A stretch of 64,000 nt of DNA, from NCBI RefSeq assembly GCF_900156435.1, contig NZ_FTPQ01000001.1, positions 1,426,001 to 1,490,000 of the forward strand, written 5' to 3'. Made by a program: the position numbers and the translations under genes. The notes under the pieces are model-generated. The model saw only the letters and a program-made list of their open reading frames with translations. It was not told the origin of the DNA and did not search any database. The DNA is from Microbacterium sp. RU1D. GTDB taxonomy: Bacteria > Actinomycetota > Actinomycetes > Actinomycetales > Microbacteriaceae. Within the stretch, counting starts at the first letter, position 1. Each line of letters opens with the position of its first letter. Of the stretch, positions 27,187-37,077 are shown piece after piece.

Positions 27187-28488
27187 CTAAAGCCGTCCCG
27201 CTGCCTTGAGGGCGAGATACCGGTCCGCGACGAGGGGAGGGAGGTCGTCGGCGGATGCCGCGACCGCGTCGCCACCGGCCCGGATGACGGCCTCGCGCAC
27301 ACGGTCGGCGTCGTGGCGCGCGCGTTCGATCGCCGCGGCGGCGTAGACGTCGGCGGCGTCGCGGTGCGAGGGCACGACGCCCGGGCCGTCGGTCGCGGTG
27401 GCCACCAGCAGGCGCGAGCGCGCGGCGACAGCGGGCAACGACGCGAGGAACGCGCGGGCCGCCTCCGGGTCGTCGGCCGCGGTCAGCAGCACCACGAGCG
27501 CCGGGCGCACCGACAGGCTGCGCACCTGGGCGAAGGCGGCGTCCCAGTCGGTGTCGATCAGCTGCGGGTCGACCGGGGTCATGGCATCCACCAGAGCGGG
27601 AAGCAGCTGCGCGCCGTCGACGCGGGTGACACGGGCGCGGGCCACGCGGTCGAACATCACGAGGTGCACGTGGTCGCCCGCGCGCGTCGCGAGCACGGAG
27701 AGCAGCAGGGCGGCCTCCATCGCGGCGTCCAGTCGCACGCCGTCGCCGACGCGCGCGGCGGCGGTACGGCCGGTGTCGATCACGATGACCACGTGCCGGT
27801 CGCGTTCGGGACGCCAGGTGCGCAGCATGGTCGTTCCGGCGCGGGCGGTCGCACGCCAATCGATCGAGCGCACGTCGTCGCCGCGCACGTACTCGCGCAG
27901 ACTGTCGAACTCGGTGCCCTGCCCGCGGACCTGCAGCGTGGTGTTGCCGTCGAGCTCGCGCAGACGGGCCAGGCGCGAGGGCAGGTGCCGCCGCGAGGTG
28001 AAGGGCGGCAACACGCGGATGCGTCCGGGGGCGTCGATCCTCGCCTGTCGACCCGCCAGGCCCAGCAGCCCGGTCGCGCGGACCACGACGAACGCGCTGC
28101 GCAGTTCTCCACGCCGGCGGGGAAGGAGCGGCAGCGGGGCGCCGCGTCTCTCGCCCGGCGGCACGGTGAGGCGCAGCCGCTGCTCGGGCGCGCCCGCCGT
28201 CGGCTGCCACGCGTCGCGCACGCGGGCCCGCAGCATCCGGCTCCCGAGGTTGCGCACGCGCAGCTCGCCCGCGACCGGTTCGTCGCGCAGGGCGCGTTCG
28301 GGGAGGGTGCGCGTGACCTCGACCCGGCGCGGGTCGGCCGCCGTCGCCACGTCGACGACCATCGCGAGCGCGCACAGCAGCACCCAGCCGCCCGCGGCGA
28401 TCCACGCCGGCACCCCCGCGGTGCTGAGCAGCACGAGGGGGACGACGCCGAGGGCGACGAGGAGGGCGAGGCGGCCGGTGACGAACAT
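27187..28488 (-). CDS. DUF58 domain protein (MoxR-associated)
   Basis: The 433-residue protein has two N-terminal membrane segments (about residues 5-45), a beta-rich region and a DUF58 domain with 'DSLREYVRGDDVRSIDWRAT' near residues 210-230, followed by a von Willebrand-A-like stretch 'HVVIVIDTGRT'. DUF58 proteins are partners of MoxR AAA+ ATPases and are thought to take part in assembly or maturation of envelope proteins. The ATG overlaps the moxR stop by one base (TGATG). It is the last gene of the DUF4129-DUF4350-MoxR-DUF58 run, and a gap of about 125 bases separates it from oleA. Confidence 0.88.
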   Translation of the reverse strand: MFVTGRLALLVALGVVPLVLLSTAGVPAWIAAGGWVLLCALAMVVDVATAADPRRVEVTRTLPERALRDEPVAGELRVRNLGSRMLRARVRDAWQPTAGAPEQRLRLTVPPGERRGAPLPLLPRRRGELRSAFVVVRATGLLGLAGRQARIDAPGRIRVLPPFTSRRHLPSRLARLRELDGNTTLQVRGQGTEFDSLREYVRGDDVRSIDWRATARAGTTMLRTWRPERDRHVVIVIDTGRTAAARVGDGVRLDAAMEAALLLSVLATRAGDHVHLVMFDRVARARVTRVDGAQLLPALVDAMTPVDPQLIDTDWDAAFAQVRSLSVRPALVVLLTAADDPEAARAFLASLPAVAARSRLLVATATDGPGVVPSHRDAADVYAAAAIERARHDADRVREAVIRAGGDAVAASADDLPPLVADRYLALKAAGRL

Positions 28489-29579
28489 CAGATCGGGACG
28501 CGGGTCTGCTGCAGAACGGAGGTGAGGATGGCATCCACCGAGACACCCTCGATCTCGGCTTCGGGGCGGAGCCGGATGCGGTGGCGCCACACGGGTACGA
28601 GCATGGTCTGCACGTGGTCGGGGGTGATCGCGGGGTACCCGCCCAGCCAGGCCCACGCCTTCGCGGCGGCGAGCAGACCCGTCGTCGCGCGCGGGCTCAC
28701 GCCCAGCTGCACCGACGGGCTCTGCCGCGTGGCCCGGGCGAGGTCGACGACGTACCCGAGCACGTCGTCGGCGACGGCGACGGATGCCGCGGCCCGCTGC
28801 GCGGCGAGGATGTCGCCCGCCGAGACGGCCGGCGCGACCCCCGCTTCGTCGAGGCGTCGCGGATCGAAGCCCTGCGCGTGGCGGCGCAGCACGGCGACCT
28901 CGGCGTCGCGGCCGGGCAGGTCGACCACGAGCTTGAGCAGGAAGCGGTCGAGCTGCGCTTCGGGCAGGGTGTAGGTGCCCTCGTGCTCGATGGGGTTCTG
29001 CGTCGCGGCGACGAGGAACGGATCGGGCAGGGCACGGCTCACGCCGTCGGACGACACCTGTCGCTCCTCCATCGCCTCGAGCAGGGCCGCCTGGGTCTTC
29101 GGGGGAGTGCGGTTGATCTCGTCGGCCAGCAGCACGTGGGTGAACACCGGTCCCGGGCGGAACTCGAATCCGCCCGCGCGGGCGTCGTAGACCAGCGACC
29201 CGGTCACATCGCCCGGCATGAGGTCGGGCGTGAACTGCACGCGATGCGTGTCGAGACCGAGCGCGCGGCTGAAGGAGCGCACGAGGAGCGTCTTGGCGAC
29301 GCCGGGCACGCCCTCCAGCAGCACGTGTCCGCGAGAGAGCAGGGCGATGAGCAGTCCGGTCACCGTGCCGTCCTGTCCGACGACCGCCTTGCCCACCTCG
29401 AGGCGCACGCGGTGCATGGCCTCGCGGAGGGCCGTGTGGTCGTCGGTCGAGGCGATGCGGGCGCTTCCGGACGAGCGGTCATCGGCGACCGGAGGGGTCG
29501 CGGTCGACGAGGGGGCCGCGGTCGTGCCGGGCGCCGGCTCGCTGCCGGGGTTCTCGGGGCTCTCGGGGCTCTCGGTCAT
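28488..29579 (-). CDS. MoxR-family AAA+ ATPase
   Basis: The 363-residue protein has a disordered Pro/Ser/Thr-rich N-terminus of about 45 residues, then a MoxR AAA core: Walker A 'LLEGVPGVAKTLLVRS', Walker B 'VLLADEINRTPPKTQAALLEAMEE' (given in part as 'LLADEINRTPPK'), sensor 1 'VAATQNPIEHEGTY' and the C-terminal lid. MoxR ATPases act as chaperone-like remodelling machines with DUF58 and related membrane partners. The ATG overlaps the DUF4350 stop (ATGA). The order DUF4129, DUF4350, MoxR, DUF58 is a conserved actinobacterial operon resembling Rv3692-Rv3693 and neighbours. Confidence 0.93.
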   Translation of the reverse strand: MTESPESPENPGSEPAPGTTAAPSSTATPPVADDRSSGSARIASTDDHTALREAMHRVRLEVGKAVVGQDGTVTGLLIALLSRGHVLLEGVPGVAKTLLVRSFSRALGLDTHRVQFTPDLMPGDVTGSLVYDARAGGFEFRPGPVFTHVLLADEINRTPPKTQAALLEAMEERQVSSDGVSRALPDPFLVAATQNPIEHEGTYTLPEAQLDRFLLKLVVDLPGRDAEVAVLRRHAQGFDPRRLDEAGVAPAVSAGDILAAQRAAASVAVADDVLGYVVDLARATRQSPSVQLGVSPRATTGLLAAAKAWAWLGGYPAITPDHVQTMLVPVWRHRIRLRPEAEIEGVSVDAILTSVLQQTRVPI

Positions 29580-30745
29580 CGGGGTGTCCCTTCGGTTCGG
29601 ACGGCGACGCGGACGCTCTCCTCGAGGTCGCGCAGTCGATCGGCGGCGGCGACGAGGTCGCGGTCGGTGCGGGGGATGTCGTCGACGAGGATGCCGCGCA
29701 CTCGGGAGCGGTCCGTTCCCAGGCGCTCGGCGACCGCATCGGCGACGTCGGAGGGCGAGGTGCGCGGCGCCAGTGCCAGCAATCGCACGAGGCGCGCGCG
29801 GCTGGCGCGGCGGAGTTCGTCGAGGGCGTGCGGGGCGTCGCGCGCTCCGGCGTAGAGGCGGGCGCGCCCCTCGGTGGTCTCGTTGGCGCGGACCGTCACG
29901 GGCAAGCGCTCGGTCACGAGCGGACCGAAGCGTCGACCACGCCAGACGGCGGCCGTGAGTGCGGCCAGGAGCAGCAGCACGATGGCGGGGGTCACCCAGT
30001 CCGACGTCAGTTCGCCGAGCGTGGGGGGAGCCGTGCCGGGGTCGGCGTCGCCGGGGGCGGGGACGTACCAGACGAGGGTGGCGCTCCCGCCCAGCACGCT
30101 GAGCGCGAGGGCGGCGTCGCCGTCGCGCGGCAGGGCCGCGTTGGTCACCGTCGACAGGCCGTCGAGGGCGGTCACCGAGCGGCCCCCGGTGTCGAGGGTC
30201 AGCAGACCGAACTCGTCGCCGACGGGGAAGCAGCCGGTGACGTCGTCGCCGGCGATCAGGAGCTCGCCGACCCGCGCGCTCCGGGCGTTGGCGGCGGCGG
30301 GCGTCACGCAGTCGGCGGCGACGGCCGTGTCGTCGGCGAACCCGCCGAGCGATGAACCGTTCATCAGGACGTCGAGCGCACGTGAACGCGGCTCGATCAG
30401 CACCACGTGTCGGGCACGGGAGGCGATCTCGCGCAGGGTGTCGTCGGAGAGCATCGGCGCGTCCCGCATCACGAGCGTCGCCTCGCCGTCGGCCAGCGCG
30501 CGTTCCGCGGCGGCTCGGTCGCGCGCGACGACCACCCGCACGCCCTGCTGCTCGAGCACGCGCACGACGGCCCGTGTGCCGTCGGGGCCGGCGGACTCGG
30601 GGTCGAGGATCGCCCGCTGGGTGTAACCGCCGTAGACGAAGAGCCCGCCGACGAGCGACACGAGCAGCAGACCGACGACGAGGGCGACCCACCCGAGCGC
30701 GGCGCGTCGACGGGACCGCGGTCGGGCGGCGATCAGGGCGCTCAC
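29576..30745 (-). CDS. DUF4350 domain membrane protein
   Basis: The 389-residue protein has an N-terminal membrane segment (about 16-40), an extracytoplasmic domain with 'ILDPESAGPDGTRAVVRVLE' and a Rossmann-like pattern (DUF4350), a second membrane segment near 255-275 and a cytoplasmic helical tail. DUF4350 proteins are found almost only in MoxR/DUF58 operons; their role is unknown. The GTG start overlaps the DUF4129 stop (GTGA) and its stop overlaps moxR (ATGA), so it sits between two translationally coupled genes. Confidence 0.82.
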   Translation of the reverse strand: MSALIAARPRSRRRAALGWVALVVGLLLVSLVGGLFVYGGYTQRAILDPESAGPDGTRAVVRVLEQQGVRVVVARDRAAAERALADGEATLVMRDAPMLSDDTLREIASRARHVVLIEPRSRALDVLMNGSSLGGFADDTAVAADCVTPAAANARSARVGELLIAGDDVTGCFPVGDEFGLLTLDTGGRSVTALDGLSTVTNAALPRDGDAALALSVLGGSATLVWYVPAPGDADPGTAPPTLGELTSDWVTPAIVLLLLAALTAAVWRGRRFGPLVTERLPVTVRANETTEGRARLYAGARDAPHALDELRRASRARLVRLLALAPRTSPSDVADAVAERLGTDRSRVRGILVDDIPRTDRDLVAAADRLRDLEESVRVAVRTEGTPR

Positions 30746-31398
30746 GTGGTGCCCACCGGTGACGGGCGGGTGCGCACGGCGGCGTCGTCGAGGTCGACGA
30801 TGAGGCGGTAGCGTTCCGCCGTTCCCGGACGGCGCAGGTAGCGCACGTCGTCGAAGGTCGTCGCGGCCGTCTCGAGCCCGGCCGCGAGGGCGGGCAGGGC
30901 CGTGCCGGCCTCACGGGCGAACGCGCGCACCGTCGCCCCGGGCGGCGGGTCGACCAGACCCCGTTCCGACAGACCTCGCGCGACGGCGCGGAAGCGCAGC
31001 ACGACGGCGTCGTCCCATGCTCCGCGTCGGGCGGCCGCCTCGGCCTCGGCCCGCAGCTGTTCGGCCGACCGGGTGTCGTCGTCGTCGAACAGGGCCCGAG
31101 CAGCCGGAGCCGCGCGCACGCTCCGACGGGGTCGACCCCAGATCAGGATGCCGACCACGATCGCCGCCACGACGAGCACCGCCAGCACGACGAGCGCGGC
31201 CGGACCCCACCCGTCGGTGCTCGGAATGCGCAGCAGGTCGTCGAGGAAGCGGACGACGGCCTGAGCCGCCCGGTCGATGATGCTCGGCTCGGCCGCCTGG
31301 TACGAGGGGTCGGCGAGCTCGCGCTCCGCCCACTCCCGCGCCTGGTCCGGATCGGGCAGCAGGGGCGAGAAGGCGGCGGCGAGCGCGGCGAGGCTCAC
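30742..31398 (-). CDS. DUF4129 domain membrane protein
   Basis: The 218-residue protein has a soluble start, one membrane segment near residues 65-90 ('ALVVLAVLVVAAIVVGILIW') and a cytoplasmic C-terminal DUF4129 domain with 'RGAWDDAVVLRFRAVARGL' and 'TTFDDVRYLRRPGTAERY'. DUF4129 modules occur alone, as here, or at the end of transglutaminase-like membrane proteins in MoxR operons. The GTG start overlaps the stop of the upstream membrane-protein gene (GTGA), and the gene is coupled in turn to DUF4350 downstream. Confidence 0.82.
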   Translation of the reverse strand: MSLAALAAAFSPLLPDPDQAREWAERELADPSYQAAEPSIIDRAAQAVVRFLDDLLRIPSTDGWGPAALVVLAVLVVAAIVVGILIWGRPRRSVRAAPAARALFDDDDTRSAEQLRAEAEAAARRGAWDDAVVLRFRAVARGLSERGLVDPPPGATVRAFAREAGTALPALAAGLETAATTFDDVRYLRRPGTAERYRLIVDLDDAAVRTRPSPVGTT

Positions 31399-32798
31399 GC
31401 GTCGCCGCTCGAGCCCGGCGCCGCCCACGTGGTCGGCGCATCTTTCGAAGCGGCATCCGGATTCGAGGTCGGCGGCGGGACGTCGGTCGACGGCGAATTC
31501 GGTGCCCCCGAGTCCACGCCGGGCGTCGCGGACGGCGCCGGGGATGCCGGCGGGGCCGGTGCGGCGGCGGGAGCACCGTACGGCTGCGGGGCCTGAGGTG
31601 CGGCGGGAGCACCGTATGGCTGCGGCGCCGGCGTCGCGGCGGGAGCACCGTACGGCTGCGGAACCCCGTGAGCGGGGGGATACGGCGCCGCACCCGGCGG
31701 AGCGGCGTAACCGGCGTAGGCCGGGGGAGCACCCACGGGCGTCGGAGCCGGACGCTCCACGATGCGCCCCACGCCGACCAAGTAGGGGTCGGCGAGGTCG
31801 GCGGCACCGGCGTCGCGCTGTTCGACGTAGGTGGCGAGGTCGTGGTCGAGGGCCTCCACCCGCATGCGGGCGTCGACGTAGACGAGCACCGCCGAGGTGG
31901 ACTGCACCACCAGCGCGATGCATTGGACGAGGAGGATGCCGAACTGCCCGACGACCTGGACGGCGATGACGCCTACGAGGGCCCCCGTCGGGTCTTCGCC
32001 GGTGGGGGCGAGGATGCCGGGGACGATGCCCGCGACCAGGCTGAAGGGCACCGAGATGATCTGGGCGACGATGCTGAAGGCCACCGAGATGATGACGACG
32101 ACGCCGAGCGTCGACCAGAAACGGCCCCGCGTGAGCCGCCACGACCGGGCGATCGCGGGGAAGATGCGCGCGCGCTCGAGGATGATGACCGACGGCACGA
32201 GGAAGAGCTTCGGTGTGAGCCAGAGGTAGAGGACGATGAGCCCCAGCAGGGACAGGACGCCCACCGCGACGCCCACCCACAGCACGTTGATCACCAGGAG
32301 CGCGACGATTCCGGCGAGCACGCCGATGACGACCACCGTCGCCAACAGGTACAGCGCGCTGTAGCCGATGAGACGCCACACGACCGGTTTCACGCGCGCC
32401 CACACGGCCCCGAGGGTCGGCTTCTCGGCGACGACGGCGTGGGCCACCTCCGCCACCACGACGCCTTGGACGATGATGCTCAGCGCCCCGGTCGCGATGC
32501 CGAGGACGAAGGCCGTCGCCGCCGTGATCACGGCGGAGCCGGCGAGGATCGCGTCGTAGTCGTCGCCGCCGACCGGCACGGTGTCGAGGCGCGAGAAGCT
32601 CGCGATCGCGACCCCGCCGACCGCGGCGGTGAGCACGACGTAGGCGACGGCCTGCACGATGAGAGCGAAGCCCAGCAGCACCTTGGGGTTGTGACGGAGC
32701 GCCACGAACGAGCGGCCCAGGATGGTGCCGAACCCGTAGGGGTGCAACGGAACGATCCCCGGGCGTGATGCCGGAGTCCAAGCCGGGTACGCGGTCAT
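31395..32798 (-). CDS. Multi-spanning membrane protein with Pro-rich tail (GDPD membrane-domain type)
   Basis: The 467-residue protein has about six membrane segments between residues ~25 and ~320 ('LGRSFVALRHNPKVLLGFAL' starts the first), resembling the membrane domain attached to some glycerophosphodiester phosphodiesterases but without the enzyme domain. The last ~120 residues are a low-complexity Ala/Pro/Tyr/Gly tail with repeated 'PYGAPAA' units. It leads the DUF4129-DUF4350-MoxR-DUF58 operon. ATG at 32798 follows a strong 'GAGGAGGGG' ribosome-binding site, which I preferred to an in-frame Met 19 codons upstream. Divergent from mtrA. The function is not known. Confidence 0.8.
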   Translation of the reverse strand: MTAYPAWTPASRPGIVPLHPYGFGTILGRSFVALRHNPKVLLGFALIVQAVAYVVLTAAVGGVAIASFSRLDTVPVGGDDYDAILAGSAVITAATAFVLGIATGALSIIVQGVVVAEVAHAVVAEKPTLGAVWARVKPVVWRLIGYSALYLLATVVVIGVLAGIVALLVINVLWVGVAVGVLSLLGLIVLYLWLTPKLFLVPSVIILERARIFPAIARSWRLTRGRFWSTLGVVVIISVAFSIVAQIISVPFSLVAGIVPGILAPTGEDPTGALVGVIAVQVVGQFGILLVQCIALVVQSTSAVLVYVDARMRVEALDHDLATYVEQRDAGAADLADPYLVGVGRIVERPAPTPVGAPPAYAGYAAPPGAAPYPPAHGVPQPYGAPAATPAPQPYGAPAAPQAPQPYGAPAAAPAPPASPAPSATPGVDSGAPNSPSTDVPPPTSNPDAASKDAPTTWAAPGSSGDA

Positions 32799-32961
32799 GT
32801 GGGGCCCCTCCTCGTCACATGGCGGTGCCCTCATCGTGTCACAGACCTCCGACACGCACGCCTGGCGTGCAGGCAGGTCGACTACTCTCGATACGACGTG
32901 CCCCGATCCGGGGCGTCATACCCGTCCCCGAGCGGGTTCGAGACGGAAGACGTACACCCGA

Positions 32962-33642
32962 ATGACTTCACGGATCCTGGTTGTCGACGACGACACCGCG
33001 CTGGCCGAGATGATCGGCATCGTGCTGCGCACCGAGGGATTCGACACCGTGTTCTGCGCCGACGGAGCCCAGGCCGTCGACGCGTGGCGCACGGAGCGGC
33101 CCGACCTCATCCTCCTCGATCTCATGCTGCCCGGGGTCGACGGCATCGAGATCTGCACGCGCGTGCGCGCGGAATCCGGCATCCCGATCATCATGCTCAC
33201 CGCCCGCACCGACACGGCCGACGTGGTCAAGGGCCTCGAGTCGGGGGCCGACGACTACATCGTCAAACCGTTCAACCCGAAGGAGCTCGTCGCGCGCATC
33301 CGCACGCGCCTGCGCCCCACCCAGGCCCCGGCCGACGAGACCCTGCGCATCGGCGACCTCACCGTCGACGTCGCCGCGCACGAGGTGCGCCGCGGCGACG
33401 CGCCGATCGCCCTGACCCCCCTCGAGTTCGAGCTGCTCGTGGCGCTCGCGGAGAAGCCGCAGCAGGTGTTCTCGCGCGAGATGCTGCTCGAGCAGGTGTG
33501 GGGCTACCACTACAAGGCCGACACACGACTGGTGAACGTGCACGTGCAGCGCCTGCGCGCCAAGATCGAGGCCGACCCCGACAACCCGCGGATCGTGACC
33601 ACCGTGCGCGGCGTGGGCTACCGCGCCGGCGCGGTGGCCTGA
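32962..33642 (+). CDS. mtrA: Response regulator MtrA
   Basis: The 226-residue OmpR/PhoB-type regulator has the phospho-acceptor Asp53 in 'LILLDLMLPGVDG', the conserved Lys in 'DDYIVKPFNPKEL', and a C-terminal winged helix ending 'KADTRLVNVHVQRLRAKIE' and 'TTVRGVGYRAG'. MtrA with MtrB is the main actinobacterial two-component system controlling cell division and cell-wall genes and is essential in mycobacteria. I chose the ATG that gives the family-standard 'TSRILVVDDD' beginning. The gene order mtrA-mtrB-lpqB is conserved. Confidence 0.97.
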   Translation: MTSRILVVDDDTALAEMIGIVLRTEGFDTVFCADGAQAVDAWRTERPDLILLDLMLPGVDGIEICTRVRAESGIPIIMLTARTDTADVVKGLESGADDYIVKPFNPKELVARIRTRLRPTQAPADETLRIGDLTVDVAAHEVRRGDAPIALTPLEFELLVALAEKPQQVFSREMLLEQVWGYHYKADTRLVNVHVQRLRAKIEADPDNPRIVTTVRGVGYRAGAVA

Positions 33643-33649
33643 GGCCCGC

Positions 33650-35335
33650 ATGACGGGCGCGGTGCGCACCGTCTCGCCGTCGCGGCTGGGCGACTGGCGC
33701 GACTGGCGCCGCACGCGCGACCGCCTCGCCACGCTCTGGCGGCGATCGCTGCGCTTCCGCACGATCGTCATCACGGTGACCCTCACCGCGGCGACCATCC
33801 TCGTCACCTGCGTCGCGATGGCCCTCGTCATCCAGAACGAGCTGTTCACCGCGCGCAAGGACCAGGTGCTCCTCGAAGCGCAGCGTGCGACCGCGGCGGC
33901 CCAGGCGACCCTCGACGCCGCGGTCGACTCGACCGACCCCGCGGCCGCTCAGACGCTGATGAACGGCATCGCCACCCGCCTCTCGCAGCAGTCCTCGAGC
34001 GACCTGATCGCCCTCTACCGCATCGGACCGCCGTCACCGCTGGCTCCCCAGCCCTTCATCTCCCCCGCGTTCGAATCGGGCCTGGTCACCGACGCGTTGC
34101 GCACGCAGGTGCAGTCGAGTCCCGACCTGCAATGGTGGCAGTCGGTGGCCCTGCCCTCCGACAACGGGCGTGACGTGCCCGGCATCCTGGTCGGCCATCA
34201 GCTGCGCTTCCCCGCCGAGGACGGGGTCGATTCCTACGAGCTCTACATGGGATACGACCTCTCGAGCGCCTCGCAGACGCTCGCGTTCGTGCAGGTGCTG
34301 CTGTGGGTGGTGGGCCTGGTGCTGGTGGTGCTCATCGGCGCGATCGCCTGGTTCGTGCTGCGGTCGGTGACCACGCCGATCGCGGATGCGGCGGAGACCA
34401 GTGCCAAGCTCGCCGCGGGTGACCTGGGCGTGCGTCTTCCCGTCCGCGGTGAGGACGAACTCGCGACGCTGAACCGCTCGTTCAACGCCATGGCCGACAG
34501 CATCGAGTCGCAGATCAAGGAGCTCGCCGACCTCTCGCTCGTGCAGCAGCGTTTCGTCTCGGATGTGTCGCACGAACTGCGCACGCCGCTGACGACCATC
34601 AGGCTCGCGGCCGACATGATCAACGACCAGCGCGAGGAGTTCGACCCCGTGACCGCCCGCGCTGCCGAACTGCTGCACGCGCAGGTGCAGCGCTTCGAGG
34701 TGCTGCTCACCGACCTGCTCGAGATCAGCCGGTACGACGCCGGTTCGGTTCAGCTCGAACGCGAGCCGACGAGCCTCGCCCACCTGGCCGAAGACGTGAT
34801 CGAGTCGATGGAGCAGTTGGCGGAGGGACACGGATCCGACGTGCGGCTGGTGGCCCCCGGCGGCTACACGCCCGTCGACATGGACGCGCGCCGCGTGCGA
34901 CGCATCGTGCGGAACCTCCTCGGCAACGCCATCGAGCACGGCGAGGGGCGTCCGATCGTCGTCTCCGTCGACAGCGACCGGGATGCCGTCGCCCTCGGCG
35001 TGCGCGATTTCGGCCTGGGCATGAAGCACGAGGACGTCGAGCGCGTGTTCGACCGGTTCTGGCGCGCGGACCCCTCGCGCGTGCGCACGATCGGCGGGAC
35101 GGGCCTCGGCCTGTCGATCGCCCTCGGCGATGCCCGCCTGCATGGCGGGACCCTCGCGGTCTGGTCGGAGCCAGGGCGCGGATCGAACTTCGTGCTCACG
35201 CTCCCGCGCGACGACAGGCCGGTCACCGGCTCGCCGCTCCCTCTCGTGCCGGACGACGAGCAGGGCGGGGCGCTCGAAGCGCTCGGCCTCACGCAGCCGA
35301 TCTCCACCCGCCCCAGCATCCGGAGGACGACATGA
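33650..35335 (+). CDS. mtrB: Sensor histidine kinase MtrB
   Basis: The 561-residue kinase has membrane segments at about residues 38-61 and 212-237 around an extracytoplasmic sensor region, then a HAMP domain ('TTPIADAAETSAKLAAGDLG'), the H-box His308 in 'FVSDVSHELRTPL', the N-box 'IVRNLLGNAIEHG' and G-boxes 'DFGLGMK' and 'GTGLGLSIA'. It phosphorylates MtrA. The start is 7 bases after the mtrA stop. The stop overlaps the lpqB ATG (ATGA), so sensor and lipoprotein are co-translated, consistent with LpqB modulating MtrB. Confidence 0.96.
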   Translation: MTGAVRTVSPSRLGDWRDWRRTRDRLATLWRRSLRFRTIVITVTLTAATILVTCVAMALVIQNELFTARKDQVLLEAQRATAAAQATLDAAVDSTDPAAAQTLMNGIATRLSQQSSSDLIALYRIGPPSPLAPQPFISPAFESGLVTDALRTQVQSSPDLQWWQSVALPSDNGRDVPGILVGHQLRFPAEDGVDSYELYMGYDLSSASQTLAFVQVLLWVVGLVLVVLIGAIAWFVLRSVTTPIADAAETSAKLAAGDLGVRLPVRGEDELATLNRSFNAMADSIESQIKELADLSLVQQRFVSDVSHELRTPLTTIRLAADMINDQREEFDPVTARAAELLHAQVQRFEVLLTDLLEISRYDAGSVQLEREPTSLAHLAEDVIESMEQLAEGHGSDVRLVAPGGYTPVDMDARRVRRIVRNLLGNAIEHGEGRPIVVSVDSDRDAVALGVRDFGLGMKHEDVERVFDRFWRADPSRVRTIGGTGLGLSIALGDARLHGGTLAVWSEPGRGSNFVLTLPRDDRPVTGSPLPLVPDDEQGGALEALGLTQPISTRPSIRRTT

Positions 35336-36990
35336 GACGCGCTCTGTCGCTGCTGAGCCTGATGCTCGTGCTCGCCCTGACCGCGTGCACCGGCCTGCCG
35401 ACCTCCGGCTACGTCAACCCCGGTCGCGGTCCGCAGGTCGACGACACTCAGGCGTTCGCCTTCGTGCCCGACGGTCCGCAGGACGACGCGACCCCCGCCG
35501 AGATCGTCGAGGGCTTCCTGCGCGCGGGTTCCGGCCCCGCCGACGACTGGGCCACCGCGAAGCTCTTCCTCGCTCCCGGCACGCAGTGGGACCCCCGCTC
35601 GCGCGTGACGATCGACCGTCTCGCCGACCGGCGGGCGACCCCGAACGCCGACGGCACGTCGGTCGCGGTCGCCCTCACCGCGATCGCCGCGGTGGATGCC
35701 GACGGCGCGTACGCCCCGACGGCGGCGGGTGCGGCCGAGACCCTGAGCTACACGCTGACGCGCGTCGACGACCAATGGCGGATCTCCTCCGCGCCCGACG
35801 GGGTCGTGCTGTACGAAGAGGTCTTCCCGACGGTGTACCAGTCGGCATCCGTGGCGTACTTCGACCCCTCGTACAGCTTCATCGTCCCCGACGTTCGCTG
35901 GTTCCCGCGCCCCCTGGTCGCCAGTCGCGTCGCGACCGCGCTCGTCGACGGGCAGCCCAGCGCGTGGCTGGCCGGAGCGGTCCGCAGCGCCTTCCCCGAC
36001 GAGCTGTCGCTGGTGGGACGCTCGGTGACGCTGTCGTCCGACGGCATCGCGCAGGTGCAGCTGCCGCGCGCCGCCCTCAGCCTCGACCGCACGACGCTCG
36101 ATCGCATGCAGACCCAACTGGTGCGCAGCCTCACCACCGCCGGCATCAACGAGGTGCAGATGACGGTGGAGGGCACCCCGATCGCCGCCTCCGAGGTCCC
36201 GGTCCGCGTCACCCGCGTCGACCCGTCGCCGGCCGTGCTCACTGCGGTCGGGGTGTTCGGAGCGCTCGCCGGAGACGCGGTGGAACCGATCGACCGCCTC
36301 TCCGACGCGGTGGAGTCGCTGAGCCCGACGGCCGTCGAGCTCGAAGCCGACCGCAGCCTGGCCGCCGTTCGCACGCAGCAGGGCACCGTCGCGAGCGCCC
36401 TGAGCGACGGTCGCACCTTCCTGCTCGACGACCGCGCCGGTCTCATCGCTCCCTCGATCGACGGCGAGGGCGAGATCTGGAGCGTTCCGGCCGCCGCTCC
36501 GACGCAGGTCCGCGCGATCACCCCCGAGGGGGTTCCCCGCGAGGTCGGCAACGCCTGGCCGGATGCCGCGGAGATCGTGTCGATGCAGGTGTCCCGCGAC
36601 GGCACGCGGGTCGCGGCGATCGTCACCGTGTCGGGGGTGCGCGAGGTGTGGGTGGCCGGCATCGAACGCGAGGGCACCGAGGTCGACCTCGGCCCGCCCC
36701 ACGTGCTGTCCTTCAGCCAGCAGGGCGCTTTCGACCTCGCGTGGCTCGACGACACCACAGTGGGCGTGCTGGCCACGGTCGACGGGGTGAGCAAGCTGCG
36801 CGAACTGAACGTCGGCGGTCGCGGCACCGAGGCGACCGCCCCCGACGGTGCCCGAACCCTCGCGGCTGGCAGCACCAGCGTGCGCGTCCTCGACGATCAG
36901 GGTCGCCTCTACAGCCGTCGCGGCAGCTCGTGGACGCTCGTGGCTTCCGGCATCCGCGTCCTGGCGGCGCAGCAGGGCACCACGTCCTGA
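35332..36990 (+). CDS. lpqB: Lipoprotein LpqB, MtrAB accessory factor
   Basis: The 552-residue protein has a lipoprotein signal with lipobox 'LTAC' and lipidated Cys19, a GerMN-type domain in the first half and a beta-propeller-like second half ('SRDGTRVAAIVTVSGVREVW', 'GAFDLAWLDDTTVGVLAT'). LpqB interacts with the MtrB sensor region and affects MtrA output in mycobacteria. The ATG overlaps the mtrB stop. About 87 bases without other features separate it from comF. Confidence 0.95.
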   Translation: MRRALSLLSLMLVLALTACTGLPTSGYVNPGRGPQVDDTQAFAFVPDGPQDDATPAEIVEGFLRAGSGPADDWATAKLFLAPGTQWDPRSRVTIDRLADRRATPNADGTSVAVALTAIAAVDADGAYAPTAAGAAETLSYTLTRVDDQWRISSAPDGVVLYEEVFPTVYQSASVAYFDPSYSFIVPDVRWFPRPLVASRVATALVDGQPSAWLAGAVRSAFPDELSLVGRSVTLSSDGIAQVQLPRAALSLDRTTLDRMQTQLVRSLTTAGINEVQMTVEGTPIAASEVPVRVTRVDPSPAVLTAVGVFGALAGDAVEPIDRLSDAVESLSPTAVELEADRSLAAVRTQQGTVASALSDGRTFLLDDRAGLIAPSIDGEGEIWSVPAAAPTQVRAITPEGVPREVGNAWPDAAEIVSMQVSRDGTRVAAIVTVSGVREVWVAGIEREGTEVDLGPPHVLSFSQQGAFDLAWLDDTTVGVLATVDGVSKLRELNVGGRGTEATAPDGARTLAAGSTSVRVLDDQGRLYSRRGSSWTLVASGIRVLAAQQGTTS

Positions 36991-37077
36991 GAGCAGCGGC
37001 TCCTCCCCAGGCGGCGATCTCTGCACGAAAAGGCGCTGCGGGCTCCGCGGGGTGGCGGCGTAGGTCAGCATCGTGGC